DNA of 64,000 nt from Pipra filicauda. Its lineage: Eukaryota; Chordata; Aves; Passeriformes; Pipridae. Position numbers and translations under genes: made by a program. The notes below the pieces were generated by a model. That model saw only the letters and a list, made by a program, of their open reading frames with translations, did no database searches and was not told the origin of the DNA. Location: contig NW_024104426.1 of assembly GCF_003945595.2 (NCBI RefSeq), forward strand, positions 248,001 to 312,000, in the 5' to 3' direction. Below are positions 35,901 through 46,171 of this stretch, piece after piece. Numbering within the stretch: the stretch's first letter is position 1; each line of letters begins with the position of its first letter.

Positions 35901-38900
35901 CTCCACATTAAATTAAATAAGCCCAGGTGAGCTAGCTCAGGATGCTGTACATGGCACATCATCTGCTGATGACAGAAAAAGGCCACCTATAAGTGGAAAA
36001 CACTCCCTGGGACACAGGCAGCAGAGAGGCAAAGAAATAAGAGCTGAGCCAAAAAATACAAAACTCACTCCAGTAGAGTTCCCTGAGTCAATCCCAATTA
36101 ATGATAAGACCCAAAATGAGCAACTAAACCTCTGATCTTCCAACTCATCCTCCTGCAGACAGGCAGTGGGCTGTATTCTCATGCAGAGAGAGGTCAAACT
36201 GCATTTTCTCGTTCCCCTCAAAAAGGAAGATCCTGAGTTACTCAAGACAGACTTGACCAGGTGTGTATATATCCTGAAAGTTGTTTAGTTCCTGCCATGG
36301 AAGGACTGGGGTATTTATTAAGCTGTATCAGGCAAGGAAAGGGTCAGAGCGAGATGGACAGAGGCCAAATGACACAGTTCTGGGGACATGTGCATGAGGG
36401 AGAGAGCAGATGAAAGGGCAGCTGGCCTCCTTCACCAGCCAAATGAGATCTGGGAGAGAGGGATCCTGCGCCTTTTAGACCTGAGGCAAATAGTCCCTAG
36501 TGCATGGAAAGAATGTGTGCCAACTGCTAGGTGGAAAATCTCAGCATAGAGAAGGGAGACATGAGTTGACTGATTTTTACGTGGCTGTCCCAGAGCCCAG
36601 GTCCAGCCTGGGAACACATTCCCCCTACCTACAGCCTGACAGGTCCGTCAGGATCTTCAAGGGCAGGAAGCACATCTGCCTTCTCCTCATGTCCCTTGAA
36701 GGGATGGGGAGCTGCAGCAATGCTGCCATGTCCAGCTGTTTGGGCGGGATTTGCTGCTCCTGCAGCCATTCCTCATCCTCTTCCTTAAGGAGAAGGGAGT
36801 GAGCCAAACCACTTGGCAAAACGTGATGCAGGAGGGAGGTGATCCTCACAGCTCCTTGGGCAGGGAAGGGGGAGAAGAAGAGTACAGAGCTAGAAATCCA
36901 TGGAAACTTGTGGAATCCAGGCGCGGTCAGTGAGCTTCCCTGAAGGAAACGCTTTTTTTTTTTTTTCTGACAGGCCTCAGGGATTTGAGCCGTATCAGTT
37001 CCCTGGGAATTCAGATGCTGCTAAAAACACCTGCGCTGTGCCAGAGCCATGTTTTCTCCTTCAGCTGCAGCTTCAGTCACTCTAAAGGCCTTTTACATTA
37101 TTGGAATGGAATGGAATCAAATAGAACAGACTAGACTAGACTAAACTACAATAGAGTAGACTGGAAGGGACTTACAAAGATCATCTAGTCCAACTGCCTG
37201 ACCACTCCAAGGCTGACCAAAAGCTAAAGTACACTGTTGAGGGCTTTTTCCAAATGCCTCTGAAATACTGACAGGCTTGGGGCACTGACCATCTCTCTAG
37301 GAAGACTGTTCCTGGGTTTGACCACCCTCTTGGTAAAAAAATGCTTCCTTGCTGAGTCAGTAGTCAAACACATTTTTGTCCTATATTTCCTTACATAAAC
37401 AAATCTCCCTTATAAGCAGGCAGAGGTGCACTAGGTGCAGAATGCAGTAGCTGGGATCCTTTGCCTGGCTTCCTCTCAGTGCCATTTTCCCTTGTAACCA
37501 TTTACACCAGAGCCAAAATACCTGTCACATCAGTGACTGGTGTTGTAAATAGAGACTAAGCGTCAAAGGAGTGCTCCTTCACCAGCAGGTGAACCCCGAT
37601 TTGGGAATGAAAATGAAAGACGAGGTTGTCCACCACATTAATACATCACCTTTGAGTTTTACCTCATTCTATATTCACATAAAACTGATTAAGATACCAA
37701 ACAACTCCTTCAAACATTTGTTGACTCTAGGAGTTTACTGCCCTTCAACAGGTCACTAAATATGGTTGCAGCTGTGTGTTCCTGCCTGCACCCCTTCCTT
37801 GGCACCCTGAAGACACAACCACCCAGGCTCAGACCAGCCTCCCTAGCACATGGAGACATAGTGGGTATGAGGATGACAGGGCTAGGAGCTGAGCTGGAGC
37901 TGCAGCTTTCACACACACACACACACTCCTCTGCAGAGACATTCACCAGTACACACTGGCCCCAGGCTGAGACAGGCTTTGAGCCCAGCTCTAAGGTGGG
38001 TACAGCATTCCCCAGATAAATTAAAGGACAGGGGATCCCTCACAGCGTGGGTTAATGACATAATAATTAAGTCCTTTGGTCAACCTGCAGGGAAAGAATG
38101 AAAGGTCCTAGTGTGGTGCAAGGTCCTGCAAGCACTGGTCGTGTTGGAGGTGGTGTGTTGGAGGTGGTGTGTGAGTGTGTGCACGGCGCTGCCCAGACCC
38201 CACCACAATGGCACAATTCTGAGCAGTGCACACTGAATATGCATGAAGCAGGAGGCTGGTGCCACGTGAGGCTGTCCATGTGTGATTTGCATGCAATTGG
38301 ACAGGGGCTCAGTCTGTTTGGCTCAGCAAGATCCACTTCCGAGAGCCAAAACGCCAACTTCAAACCACCCAAAGTTTGCAGCTCGGATTTGTAAAAAGGG
38401 TTTGGGCATTGAAACCAGCTTTGGCTTCACTGAGGGTTGGGTTCCTGCTGTTTTGGAAATCACTACTGTAAAATCCTGGCCATGCCCATTAACATGCAGA
38501 AGCTGTTCAGCTGTAGCTTTCCATGATCTCCCTTTGGCCTCTTGGAAGGAGGGAAGCAGCGTCGGTCACTCTGCACTCTTTCCAGTACAACTCACCGGAG
38601 CTCTGACTCTTTTGCGGAGGTATAAAAGGACTCTGGGTTTTGCCAGAGCTGTCTCAGACTCAAAACTAGTTGTGTTTATTACAGAGGACTTGCCAGCCAT
38701 CTGTAAGACAGGGCTGCAGGTCACTGCCACGGCCTTTGAAGAATTTTTCTGGAGAAGTGCATCTGATGAGCTACTTATCTGCAACTATCACCTGCTTGTG
38801 TTTCTAACTCACAGCAAAACTTGTAAAGTGTTACTCACGTAGTTCTTCTAGTTGAAAAAGTTTTCAAGGGTGCCAAATCGGTGTCTCAGCTATACATTAT

Positions 38901-41900
38901 GGCATAATCTCTGCTAAGTAAATTAATGTGACCCTCCATTTGGGGTCAAACCCCAGACCAGCAATGCAGAAAGGTGAACTCTATAATACAAGCAACCACC
39001 TGTTAATATGAGCAGCTGGTAAATACCCATGTTTGTGAGGCAAGCTAAAATTAACCTCACAAATACAAGAAACAGCAGCAGACAGCGCTTGTGCCAGCGA
39101 GGAATGGCTCCTAACTATAGTGCCTGAAAGCTCTCACAGCTTTCATCGTGGCTTTCAGCAGAAAAATGTTTCTGCTCCTCAATATTTGGCATCAAAAAAG
39201 CCAAAAGACAGACCTGGGGGCTGGAAAAGGCAGTGCTGGAGCAAGGGGTGAACAATTTGAGACAGCTGAGGTGAACTAATCAATGATGCTCTGAGTCCAT
39301 TCTCCCCAGGATCTGGTGGCTTACGTGGTCCCCAGAAGCATCATGGTGTGGGGCAGCTGCAGGCCCAAGGTCCTGAGGGAAGATCCCACAGGGAAAATAG
39401 AGGATTCAACCAACCTGTAGCTAAAATGTCCTCACACCTTCAGACTCCCACATGGTTATGTTTTCAAAATACACTTTTGTAAGAGAAATGGGGATCTCTC
39501 CATTCCACATCTCAAAGAAAGATGAAAGATTTTAAGATAAAAATTAATGAAGATCAACTGAGCACAGGCCGGACAATTCACTTCTTTCACAGCTTCTCCC
39601 TCCCCTTCTCTGAAAACGTCTGCTCTCTCCTTCTGGTTCTGCAAGTTTTTCCTCTACTGCAACAACCATGTGAAAAATGAGCACGCATCAAGCAGCATTT
39701 ACATGGAAGTCAGTACAAGAAGTGTGGCAAACCCCTGGTATCCAGCCCTAAAATGAAGCTCACAGGTCTTGACAACTGCCTAAAAGGTTGTATGTTCTTC
39801 AGCATACTAATAGCACCCTTGGATGTGATCAACACATTGTACAGCTTCACTCCCTATCTAATGCTAACTTTAAAGAGAAGTGAGAAAAACCTGTCTACAC
39901 ACAGCCTTTAATTCTGTACACAGTGTAATATCATGACTTCATAAAGCATTTCTCAGACTTACTGGGAGTGAAAAGATCAGGAAACATAATTTAAGAACAA
40001 TCTTGTTTACAGCACTGTCACAAAAATATTTGACAACAAAATGCAACAATTCTGTAGGTTTTTGAGTAGAAATAAATATTGCTCACACTCAAAGCAAGTC
40101 CAGTTTGCAGCTTTAACCATGGGCTGCAGGACCAGGCCTTCCCTCTTCTCTCCAGTGAAGGATCCAATGTGGACATTGCTCCTCTCACCACAACAGATCT
40201 GATTCTAATGTAATACAGATGGATACACAGTTGAATGAACAGTTTGGTGCCTTCAGGAGACTGCTGTGATGAACAGCAGAGCCAAGAATGAATATATGTG
40301 CTGTTTCATGAGGCATATCTCCTTATCCTTTATCTCCAGCCTTGAGGAATCTCTCCCTACGTCTACCTCTCATACATGCTCTGCCCATTAACTTCCTGTC
40401 CTCAGTTCAGCTTTCTGTCTTTACCTGTCCCAAGACTTAACTTGAAAGTTCAGACCAAGAAGCGTGAACAGGACCCGGGAAATGGAAAGTCTTGAAACAG
40501 TATACCTTCCACATTATATCCTACTCCATCTGCAAGATCAGAATGTGAGCAAAAAAGTATTGATTGATTTTCTTACATGAGGCACCAGAGTGGGCTTGGG
40601 TAAACAGAGGAGGATTGGCAATAAAAATATCAGCCCTACAACCATGCCTCACACAGGCCCATTGTAGCATTATTTATTATTTATATTAATTAGTATTTAG
40701 TAATGTTATTTTTGCTGTTATTAATGATTATGCTGTTGTTATTTTCATTTTCACATGAGAGATGCTTGAAGACCTGGATTAAACACAGAGGCCAGAGAAA
40801 CACACACCTCCTGCTCATCAAACCGTATCATTACCTGTCTTAGACAGTTTCTGTGGAGGATGATACTGCTCTCGCCTTAAGTGAGCAGAGACCAAGCAGA
40901 GTCCCTGAATGCACATAATGCTATGGAAATGCTAAGATTTTCCCAAGATGCCCCTGGACTAAAATAACAGACCTGGACCCTCTCTAATTCTATCCAAACA
41001 TTTGAGAATCTGCAGATTTTCAAAATGAATCAAGGTTCAAGCCTATATTATTTTTGATAATTAAGTGGGATGTGGAGAGTATCCCTTCTGATACCAAAAA
41101 ACCTCAGTGGAACTCATGTCCCAGAGTCCTAATGAAAACAAAAGCAGCCCTCCAGTATTGCCTTCAGCTATTGCCCCATCAGCCTCTTGCTGGAATTTAA
41201 ATTACTCCGAGGGGAATACCTTTAAATAATCTTATTTTTGCAGAATTTTCACCTTGTTGTAGCAATAAAAGAATATTGTCCATCTGTTCTTAAAAGACAT
41301 GGCTCTGAGCAACCTGGTCCAGGGGAAGGTGTCCCTGGCCATGGCAGGGTGGTTGGAACTATATAGTATTTAAAGTCCCTTCCAATCCAAACCATTCTAT
41401 GATTCTATGATGCACAGCAGGTATGCAGAGCACACTGTCTCACGGATTTTTTGACCTCCTATGTCAAGGTGTTCTTTGGGATGGTTGGCAGACAAACAGT
41501 TTGAAGTACATCTAAGAGAATTTATCCTCTAACCTTAAGCTCTTGATCTTACAGTTGTATTGCCATCAACAGGAATATGCTGGAAGAAGAACTGACACGA
41601 ATTAAAATGAAAGTAAACCTGAAAGTGGAAAAAAATCCTGACAAATTTCACAGGAAATCTTCTGTGAAATTAGGACACAAATTCCTCCTGAGTTACTGTA
41701 GTTTTGTGAAACTATCAGTTAATTTGGTTACACCAGATGATGACTTGGTTACAAGATTTTAGCCCTACCAAGAACCAAACACTGGGACGTATTTTTATTG
41801 CGTGCATCCCAGCTGAGAGATCAGCCCACACTATTTTCAGGAAAGCACTGAAGGTACCAACTGGCTAAAGTTAAGTTTTCATTATAAAGCTGTAATTAAA

Positions 41901-44900
41901 CAGGCTTCACAACTGTCAATAAGATTACAGATTAACTGCATGCATCCATATTATTGTCACTGAACTCCTCTTTCAGCCTTAGAGCGGGGAACATCACCAG
42001 GAACAGCTGGTGCAGCTTCTCATCACCCTTTCGAAACCAATGATATACCAAGCAAGAAAGCTGGTTCTCTGAAAACAGCTGTCAAGAAAATGCTAATCAA
42101 TAACTCCAGTCCCAGCAGTTATGTCAGCCAGATGGATTTGATGAAGTCTGCAGTCCTTTTCCACATTAAGTTATAATTATAATGTGGATAACACTTAGGA
42201 TAATTTCTATGAACTGTTCACAGGCCTGTTTCTCTGGATCTTTCCATGCTTCTTTTTTACTAAGTCTTGAAGGAGGCTGAAAGTGAAGGAACGGGCACGT
42301 CAGTTACTACCACACAAGAGCTGGCATGTAGAAGAAGAGAGTGGAAAAGGGAATACTCATGGGGACCAGTGAACTGACATCAAATAGCTCCCTCCACCAA
42401 TTTGGGGCAAACTTGGGCTCTGATCTCTTCTCTCCGGTGATCAGTGATAGGACCTGAGGGAATGGCATGAAGCTTGGTCAGGGGAGGTTTTAGTTTGGAT
42501 ATTAGGAAAAAGTTCTTCACCCAAAGGTGGCTGGGCACTGGAACAGGCTCCTCAGGGAACTGGTCACAGCACCAAGCCTGACAGAGTTCAAGAAACTTTT
42601 GGACAGCACTCTCAGGCACATGGTAGGATTGTTGGACTGTCCTGTGAAGGGCCAGAAGTTGATCCTAGTGGGTCCTTTCCAACTCAGGATATTCTACGAT
42701 TCTATGTCCTTCCTAACCCAGAGAAACCTCTCTAGCAGGGTGTGAAGCTGTGTCCTGCCGAGCAGGGCCGAGTGCCTGGGGAAGGCACAGAGGTGCTGCA
42801 CCAGAAGCTGGAGGCACACCTCACCCAGCAGGGCCCCTCTGGAAGCTGCACACTCGGTGTGTCACACGGCTGACACTGGCTGTAGGTTGTCACACGAGGG
42901 CCCGCAGCCACCAGAATGCCCAGTCGGAGACGTTCCTACACACGCTCATGCATTATGCATGGCCCCATCCCAGCCTGCTTCAAATGCATCACCTTCCAGT
43001 GCAGGGAGACGACTGGGGCGTGGAACTCGGCTTCGACTCCCCAAAGCTACCTGTGTTAATATTTTGAATTAAGCAGACCCCCAGCGGGGCCAAATTACAG
43101 TCCTGTTCACCCAAGGGCTGGATCGTGATCTCCCATTGCTATAATCCTGCTGAACCTGCAGGACAGACAGGTAAAACACTCTGCAATATTCCTAAACATA
43201 TGCAACAGCGGCAGTTGCTTCACAGCAAGGAAAATAACAGCACATTGGTCTAGTCGGGCAAAGCCAAAGCTTCACCAAGTGTCTCTGCAGCTCCTCAAGA
43301 TCCCCAACCAGTTATAAGTGCCATAAGGTCAACCAATGATACAGCTAGTTGTAGGCTTGACTGTTTAGTAATTAAAACTTATGTAAACCTCAGTGTTGTA
43401 TCTCCTTAATTTCAGTAGAAATACGCTCTGCATTTACTGAGGTTTCTGTCTGCACCTGTTATGCTCACAGACATTCCAGAGTTTTCAGGGAGGAACCATA
43501 ATTCAACTGACAATGAAGCTGGCAAAATTATACAACTCCAGGTTTGCACGAAACTGATATTCTGGGTTGAGACAGAGACTACATGAATAATAGATATTAA
43601 AAGAATCAATGAATTGAGTCTCCATTCTTCTGAATTTTAAATTTCTTCTATTTTATCTGGACTGATCAAAGAATTTTGCTGACAGAAATCATATTCTGTG
43701 ACTATTTCATGTTTTCTGCAAGACCATTTTTGAATCATAAAGCACCACCCAAGAATAAGAAAAAAATATGCAAATTCAGTGGAAGTGAGGCAAGTGATTT
43801 ATTTTAGCTGCGTTGATTTTTTCAGAACTGGGTTTTTTTTTTTTTCAAACCAGCATGGGACATATTTTGTCATGTAATTTTCAGCAAATCTACCACAGTT
43901 TTGAAAAGGAAAACGCTGAAGGAGAGAAACCACGCTATTATTATTAATCATACACTAGCAGCATGCCCTTCATTATTTCCCTTATTTATTTCATGAAAAA
44001 AAAAATTTTTCTGATAAATAAAGAAAATACTTAGTTTACCTCTAAATACAGGTGGTTCAACAATCTGACTCAGCAAATCAATGTTTTTATAAAAATCAGC
44101 AAAATATTGAGCATTTTTGGGAAAAATAAACCAAACAAAAACCCCAAGCCCCACCCTACGAGGAAGTTTATCTGCAAAGCTCAGATGAAAAGACCCTGAA
44201 GTTTGGTTGTGGCTCTCCCGTGTAAGCTTAGTGAATCAGGCAGACCTATGGAAAACCCTCGCCCTTGATAACGGCATGGAAAGCTGGAGCTGCTGGAGAC
44301 TGGCATTTAACAGGTGCATCTGTTTACTTTCCAGCTACTCATCTTCCTTAAAAAACCCTCAGTCCGTAAATACAATTAGATGCTGAATTAAGATTGCAAA
44401 AATATCAAGCTCCCCAGAGACAACTGCCTGTCTGAGGAGATCTCCCCCTACCCAAAAAACACTTGAGGAAGGTTTTCCAGCTTCTGTTGCATCGAGCTGC
44501 GTTTATGAAACCATGTGTGCAAGCACCCTGGACCCTTTAATGAGATGATGCTATGGAGTAATCTCTCTCCCAGGGACCCTGTTGTCAGCATCAACATCAT
44601 GAACTGACTATTCAGCATAAACACGCACCTTAAAATTAAAAAATACATCCAAACAAAGCCTGCCCGGAGCAGCCTGCCCCGCAGGATCAGCCGCTAGCTC
44701 TTCTCCCTCTAATCTGCCCACCAAGCAGCGTCACAGAGACTGTCTTATATCAAAACAAAGGCTGGATGCTGCCTGGGAAGTGTGAAGCCCGACTAAAAAT
44801 GGCTGAAAAGCTGTCCGAGGCACCCGGGAAGGTGGCCAGCCCCACCCAACGCAGACACCGACCCGCTGAAAATACGCTGAAAATCAGCCCAAAAGGGAGA

Positions 44901-45676
44901 TGCTATTGTTCCCCTCGCCTACGCGGCAGCGAGAGACAACATCATCGCAACATTTCACCCCCGAACGGCTCAGCGGAGTGCTCGGCAGCATAATGAGAGG
45001 ATTAATGGTTTGTTGTTTGTTTGTTTGGGTTTTTTTTAAAGCTATCCTAGGGCAAAGTAGGAAGCAGGGGGCAATCCCGCGGCGCCCTGGAGCTGTCGCC
45101 CTCCTTGCTAAAGCTGCGTTTTCTTTGTGTCGACACTAGGCTAAGCCTGGCTCTGGGTGTGTCCGTGGGCAGGAGGCACCCAGGCGCCCAACGCCACCAC
45201 CTCCAACCCTCGCCAGCCCCAGCGGGCACCAATTCACCGTCACCCGGCTTTCCTAAAGCCCGAAAGGTAGGAAATCATGCCAGCGATATCCCGACGGAGA
45301 GAGTCAAGGATGAGAAATGACGCCGCTAACGGCAAGGGCGGATGCTTTGGGAATGAGCTGTAAGGTGGGAAGGGAGGACCTGTATTCTGGATGCTTTCAG
45401 GGTGAGACAGCTGGAGATGGGAGAAACGCATTCAAAGAATTAAGGGCTTTTTATCTTTCTTTCTTAAATTACCCCAAAAGAAAAGCTTCACGGGGAGGGA
45501 GAGAAAACAGCATGCAAAGGCCCACAGGTGAACAATGCAAAAATGGATGGATCCTGCCTTTGCCTCCTCTGCCATGCAGTCCTTCTAGCATGCAACACTA
45601 GAATAGATATAATACCCTGACATTTCCAGTTGCTCCAAAGACAGTCCATCTTGGTGGAATCGGCACTGGCTTGCAT
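29952..45676 (-). CDS. RTN1: Reticulon 1, short isoform RTN1-C (complete, 7 exons)
   Basis: Join on the minus strand: 45676-45616, 34225-34018, 33199-33061, 32181-32112, 31726-31680, 31589-31531, 29994-29952. Every intron is GT-AG and all phases chain to 208 codons plus stop, the usual RTN1-C length. Reticulons are ER membrane hairpin proteins that shape tubular ER; RTN1-C is the neuronal/neuroendocrine isoform. Residues 1-20 are the isoform-specific N-terminus ([20 protein letters not shown]). From residue 21 the protein is reticulon homology domain: first hydrophobic hairpin about 34-68, the roughly 66-residue hydrophilic loop about 69-136, second hairpin about 137-171, then a short tail ending KRKAE, a dilysine-type ER retrieval signal. 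The word [15 protein letters not shown] and the loop end [15 protein letters not shown] identify RTN1 rather than RTN2, RTN3 or RTN4. RTN1-A would share the six RHD exons and start outside the window. Confidence 0.97.
30360..30830 (-). repeat. Old CR1 copy in the last RTN1 intron
   Basis: Reverse strand: 'gtctgctccagttctaatctcctagtgaaaaaatttctcctaatgttcaacatcagcctcctaa', then 'ccctatctccctccttgccaggctaaataaccccattttcctcagcagctcctcgtgagtca'. It sits in the same orientation as RTN1, about 370 bp upstream of the last exon in transcript sense. Confidence 0.9.
31043..31078 (+). repeat. 18-bp perfect tandem duplication
   Basis: The unit tgatggtgcttccaggta occurs twice with no spacer, in the last RTN1 intron. 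Confidence 0.95.
31531..31589 (-). CDS. RTN1: RTN1 exon: post-hairpin segment
   Basis: A 59-bp exon after ccttgcag, ending GTGGCAAA|gtgagt. It encodes [20 protein letters not shown] (the last base of the K codon comes from the next exon). AQID(Q/H)YLGL is a reticulon C-terminal signature. Confidence 0.95.
31680..31726 (-). CDS. RTN1: RTN1 exon: end of second hairpin
   Basis: A 47-bp exon after a ccctcag acceptor, ending TACCAG|gtaggt. It completes [16 protein letters not shown]. The 47-bp length is characteristic of this position in reticulon genes. Confidence 0.95.
32112..32181 (-). CDS. RTN1: RTN1 exon: start of second hairpin
   Basis: A 70-bp exon after a tcaatttag acceptor, donor ATAATGG|gtaaaa. 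It encodes [20 protein letters not shown] and LIM plus one base of the next codon. It is too short to stand out as an open frame and was found from the family sequence and the flanking splice sites. Phases fit both neighbours. Confidence 0.95.
33061..33199 (-). CDS. RTN1: RTN1 exon: hydrophilic 66-residue loop
   Basis: A 139-bp exon starting after ctggcag and ending TTAAAA|gtagga. It codes for [20 protein letters not shown] through LVDSLK, the loop between the two membrane hairpins, corresponding to the Nogo-66 segment of RTN4. The segment [16 protein letters not shown] is nearly invariant among reticulons. Confidence 0.96.
34018..34225 (-). CDS. RTN1: RTN1 exon: start of RHD, first membrane hairpin
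   Basis: This 208-bp exon begins after a ctccgcag acceptor and ends TTCAA|gtgagt. It encodes residues 21-90 of RTN1-C, from [14 protein letters not shown] through the long first hydrophobic hairpin to DEGHPF. The size is the standard first RHD exon of vertebrate reticulons. It is the junction where both the RTN1-A and RTN1-C upstream exons splice in. It is GC-richer than its surroundings. Confidence 0.97.
37115..37410 (-). repeat. CR1 LINE 3' fragment in RTN1 intron 1
   Basis: 'tagactggaagggacttacaaagatcatctagtccaactgcctgaccactcc' and 'aggaagactgttcctgggtttgaccaccctcttggtaaaaaaatgcttcc', reverse strand. It is bordered by a small (GACTA)n-type stretch (37124-37142) at the original CR1 tail. 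Confidence 0.92.
38141..38168 (+). repeat. 14-bp tandem duplication (gtgttggaggtggt)
   Basis: Two perfect copies followed by a GT-rich tail, in RTN1 intron 1. Confidence 0.93.
41296..41412 (+). repeat. CR1 LINE 3' end
   Basis: 'tggctctgagcaacctggtccaggggaaggtgtccctggccatggcagg' and 'aaagtcccttccaatccaaaccattctatgattctatgatg'. Confidence 0.93.
42440..42706 (+). repeat. CR1 LINE 3' fragment (CR1-J-like tail)
   Basis: 'gaagcttggtcaggggaggttttagtttggatattaggaaaaagttcttcaccc' to 'gatcctagtgggtcctttccaactcaggatattctacgattctatg'. Same 3' end type as the 14.66-kb copy. Confidence 0.94.
45616..45676 (-). CDS. RTN1: RTN1-C exon 1 (isoform-specific start)
   Basis: The ATG is at 45674-45676 and opens 20 codons plus one base ([21 protein letters not shown]|). 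The donor reads CAGG|gtatta. The frame stays open upstream of this ATG, but MQA(S/T)ADSTKMDC is the known N-terminus of RTN1-C, which decides the start. This exon is used only by the short isoform. The following intron is about 11.4 kb. Confidence 0.95.
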
Positions 45677-45900
45677 CTCGGAGAGCTGAGGAGCTGCCGG
45701 TCCTTTCGTCGGAGGCACTGCGTTACCAGTCAGGCATTCCCGAGCATGGGTGGGTTAGTGGGTATCGCTCCCGTCTCCCCGCTCGGCTCCGGACTGATGC
45801 TGTAAGCAGCACAGGCGGAGGGGGAGGGCATATTGTACGCGCTGCGGTCTCCACTGCAGCAAATCAGCAGTGTGATGTGGTTGCCCTAGGGAGCAGGCTC
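45677..45900 (-). promoter_or_regulatory. Putative RTN1-C 5'UTR and core promoter
   Basis: This is the sequence immediately upstream of the RTN1-C ATG on the minus strand. It is GC- and CpG-rich. A TATA-like word GTACAATATG lies at 45829-45838 and a GC-box-like run (CCCTCCCCCTCCGCC in sense) just below it. A start site about 25-30 bp further, near 45800, would give a 5'UTR of about 125 nt. The start site is inferred from these words only. Confidence 0.5.
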
Positions 45901-46130
45901 CTTTGAAAAGGGGATGCAGTCCCTTTTCAAATCAAAAGCTTGCGCTCGGCGGCTTAGCCTCCCTAAGCCATGGAAATGGTTAAGGCAACCTGATGGCAAA
46001 GAAATAAAAACAAATTGGGTGTGGGTGGAAGGGGGGGCGGCGGAGGGTGAGCAGTGTGTGCTATGTGTCTCTACGGTTGTGACTATTCGTGTTCCAGAAA
46101 TTTCTTGACAGTGATGGAATCCGGTGTTTT

Positions 46131-46171
46131 CTTCACTTTTTTTTTCTTTCTTTTTTTTTTTTTTTTTTTTT
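46131..46171 (+). repeat. Long T tract (polypyrimidine)
   Basis: About 38 bases of T with two C interruptions, roughly 330 bp upstream of the putative RTN1-C start site (an A tract in the sense of the gene). Confidence 0.95.

Larger units (their letters stand above)
34226..45615 (-). other. RTN1: RTN1 intron between C-specific exon 1 and the RHD
   Basis: An 11.4-kb intron bounded by CAGG|gtatta and ctccgcag|C. It holds three CR1 fragments (37.1, 41.3 and 42.4 kb), a GC-rich stretch at about 42750-43060 with no recognisable coding content, and the CpG-rich block adjoining exon 1. No additional exon was recognised. Confidence 0.85.
44760..46060. promoter_or_regulatory. CpG-rich block around RTN1-C exon 1
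   Basis: CpG dinucleotides are scarce in most of the window but frequent here (for example the runs around 44930-44990, 45075-45110, 45180-45350, 45700-45850 and 46030). The block covers exon 1, its promoter and the first roughly 850 bp of the long intron. This looks like a CpG island serving the internal RTN1-C promoter. No base-composition calculation was run. Confidence 0.6.

Noticed and set aside
38282..38842. 186-codon plus-strand open frame in RTN1 intron 1
   Set aside because: No recognisable motif, opposite strand to the gene, and begins in low-complexity GT-rich flanking sequence.
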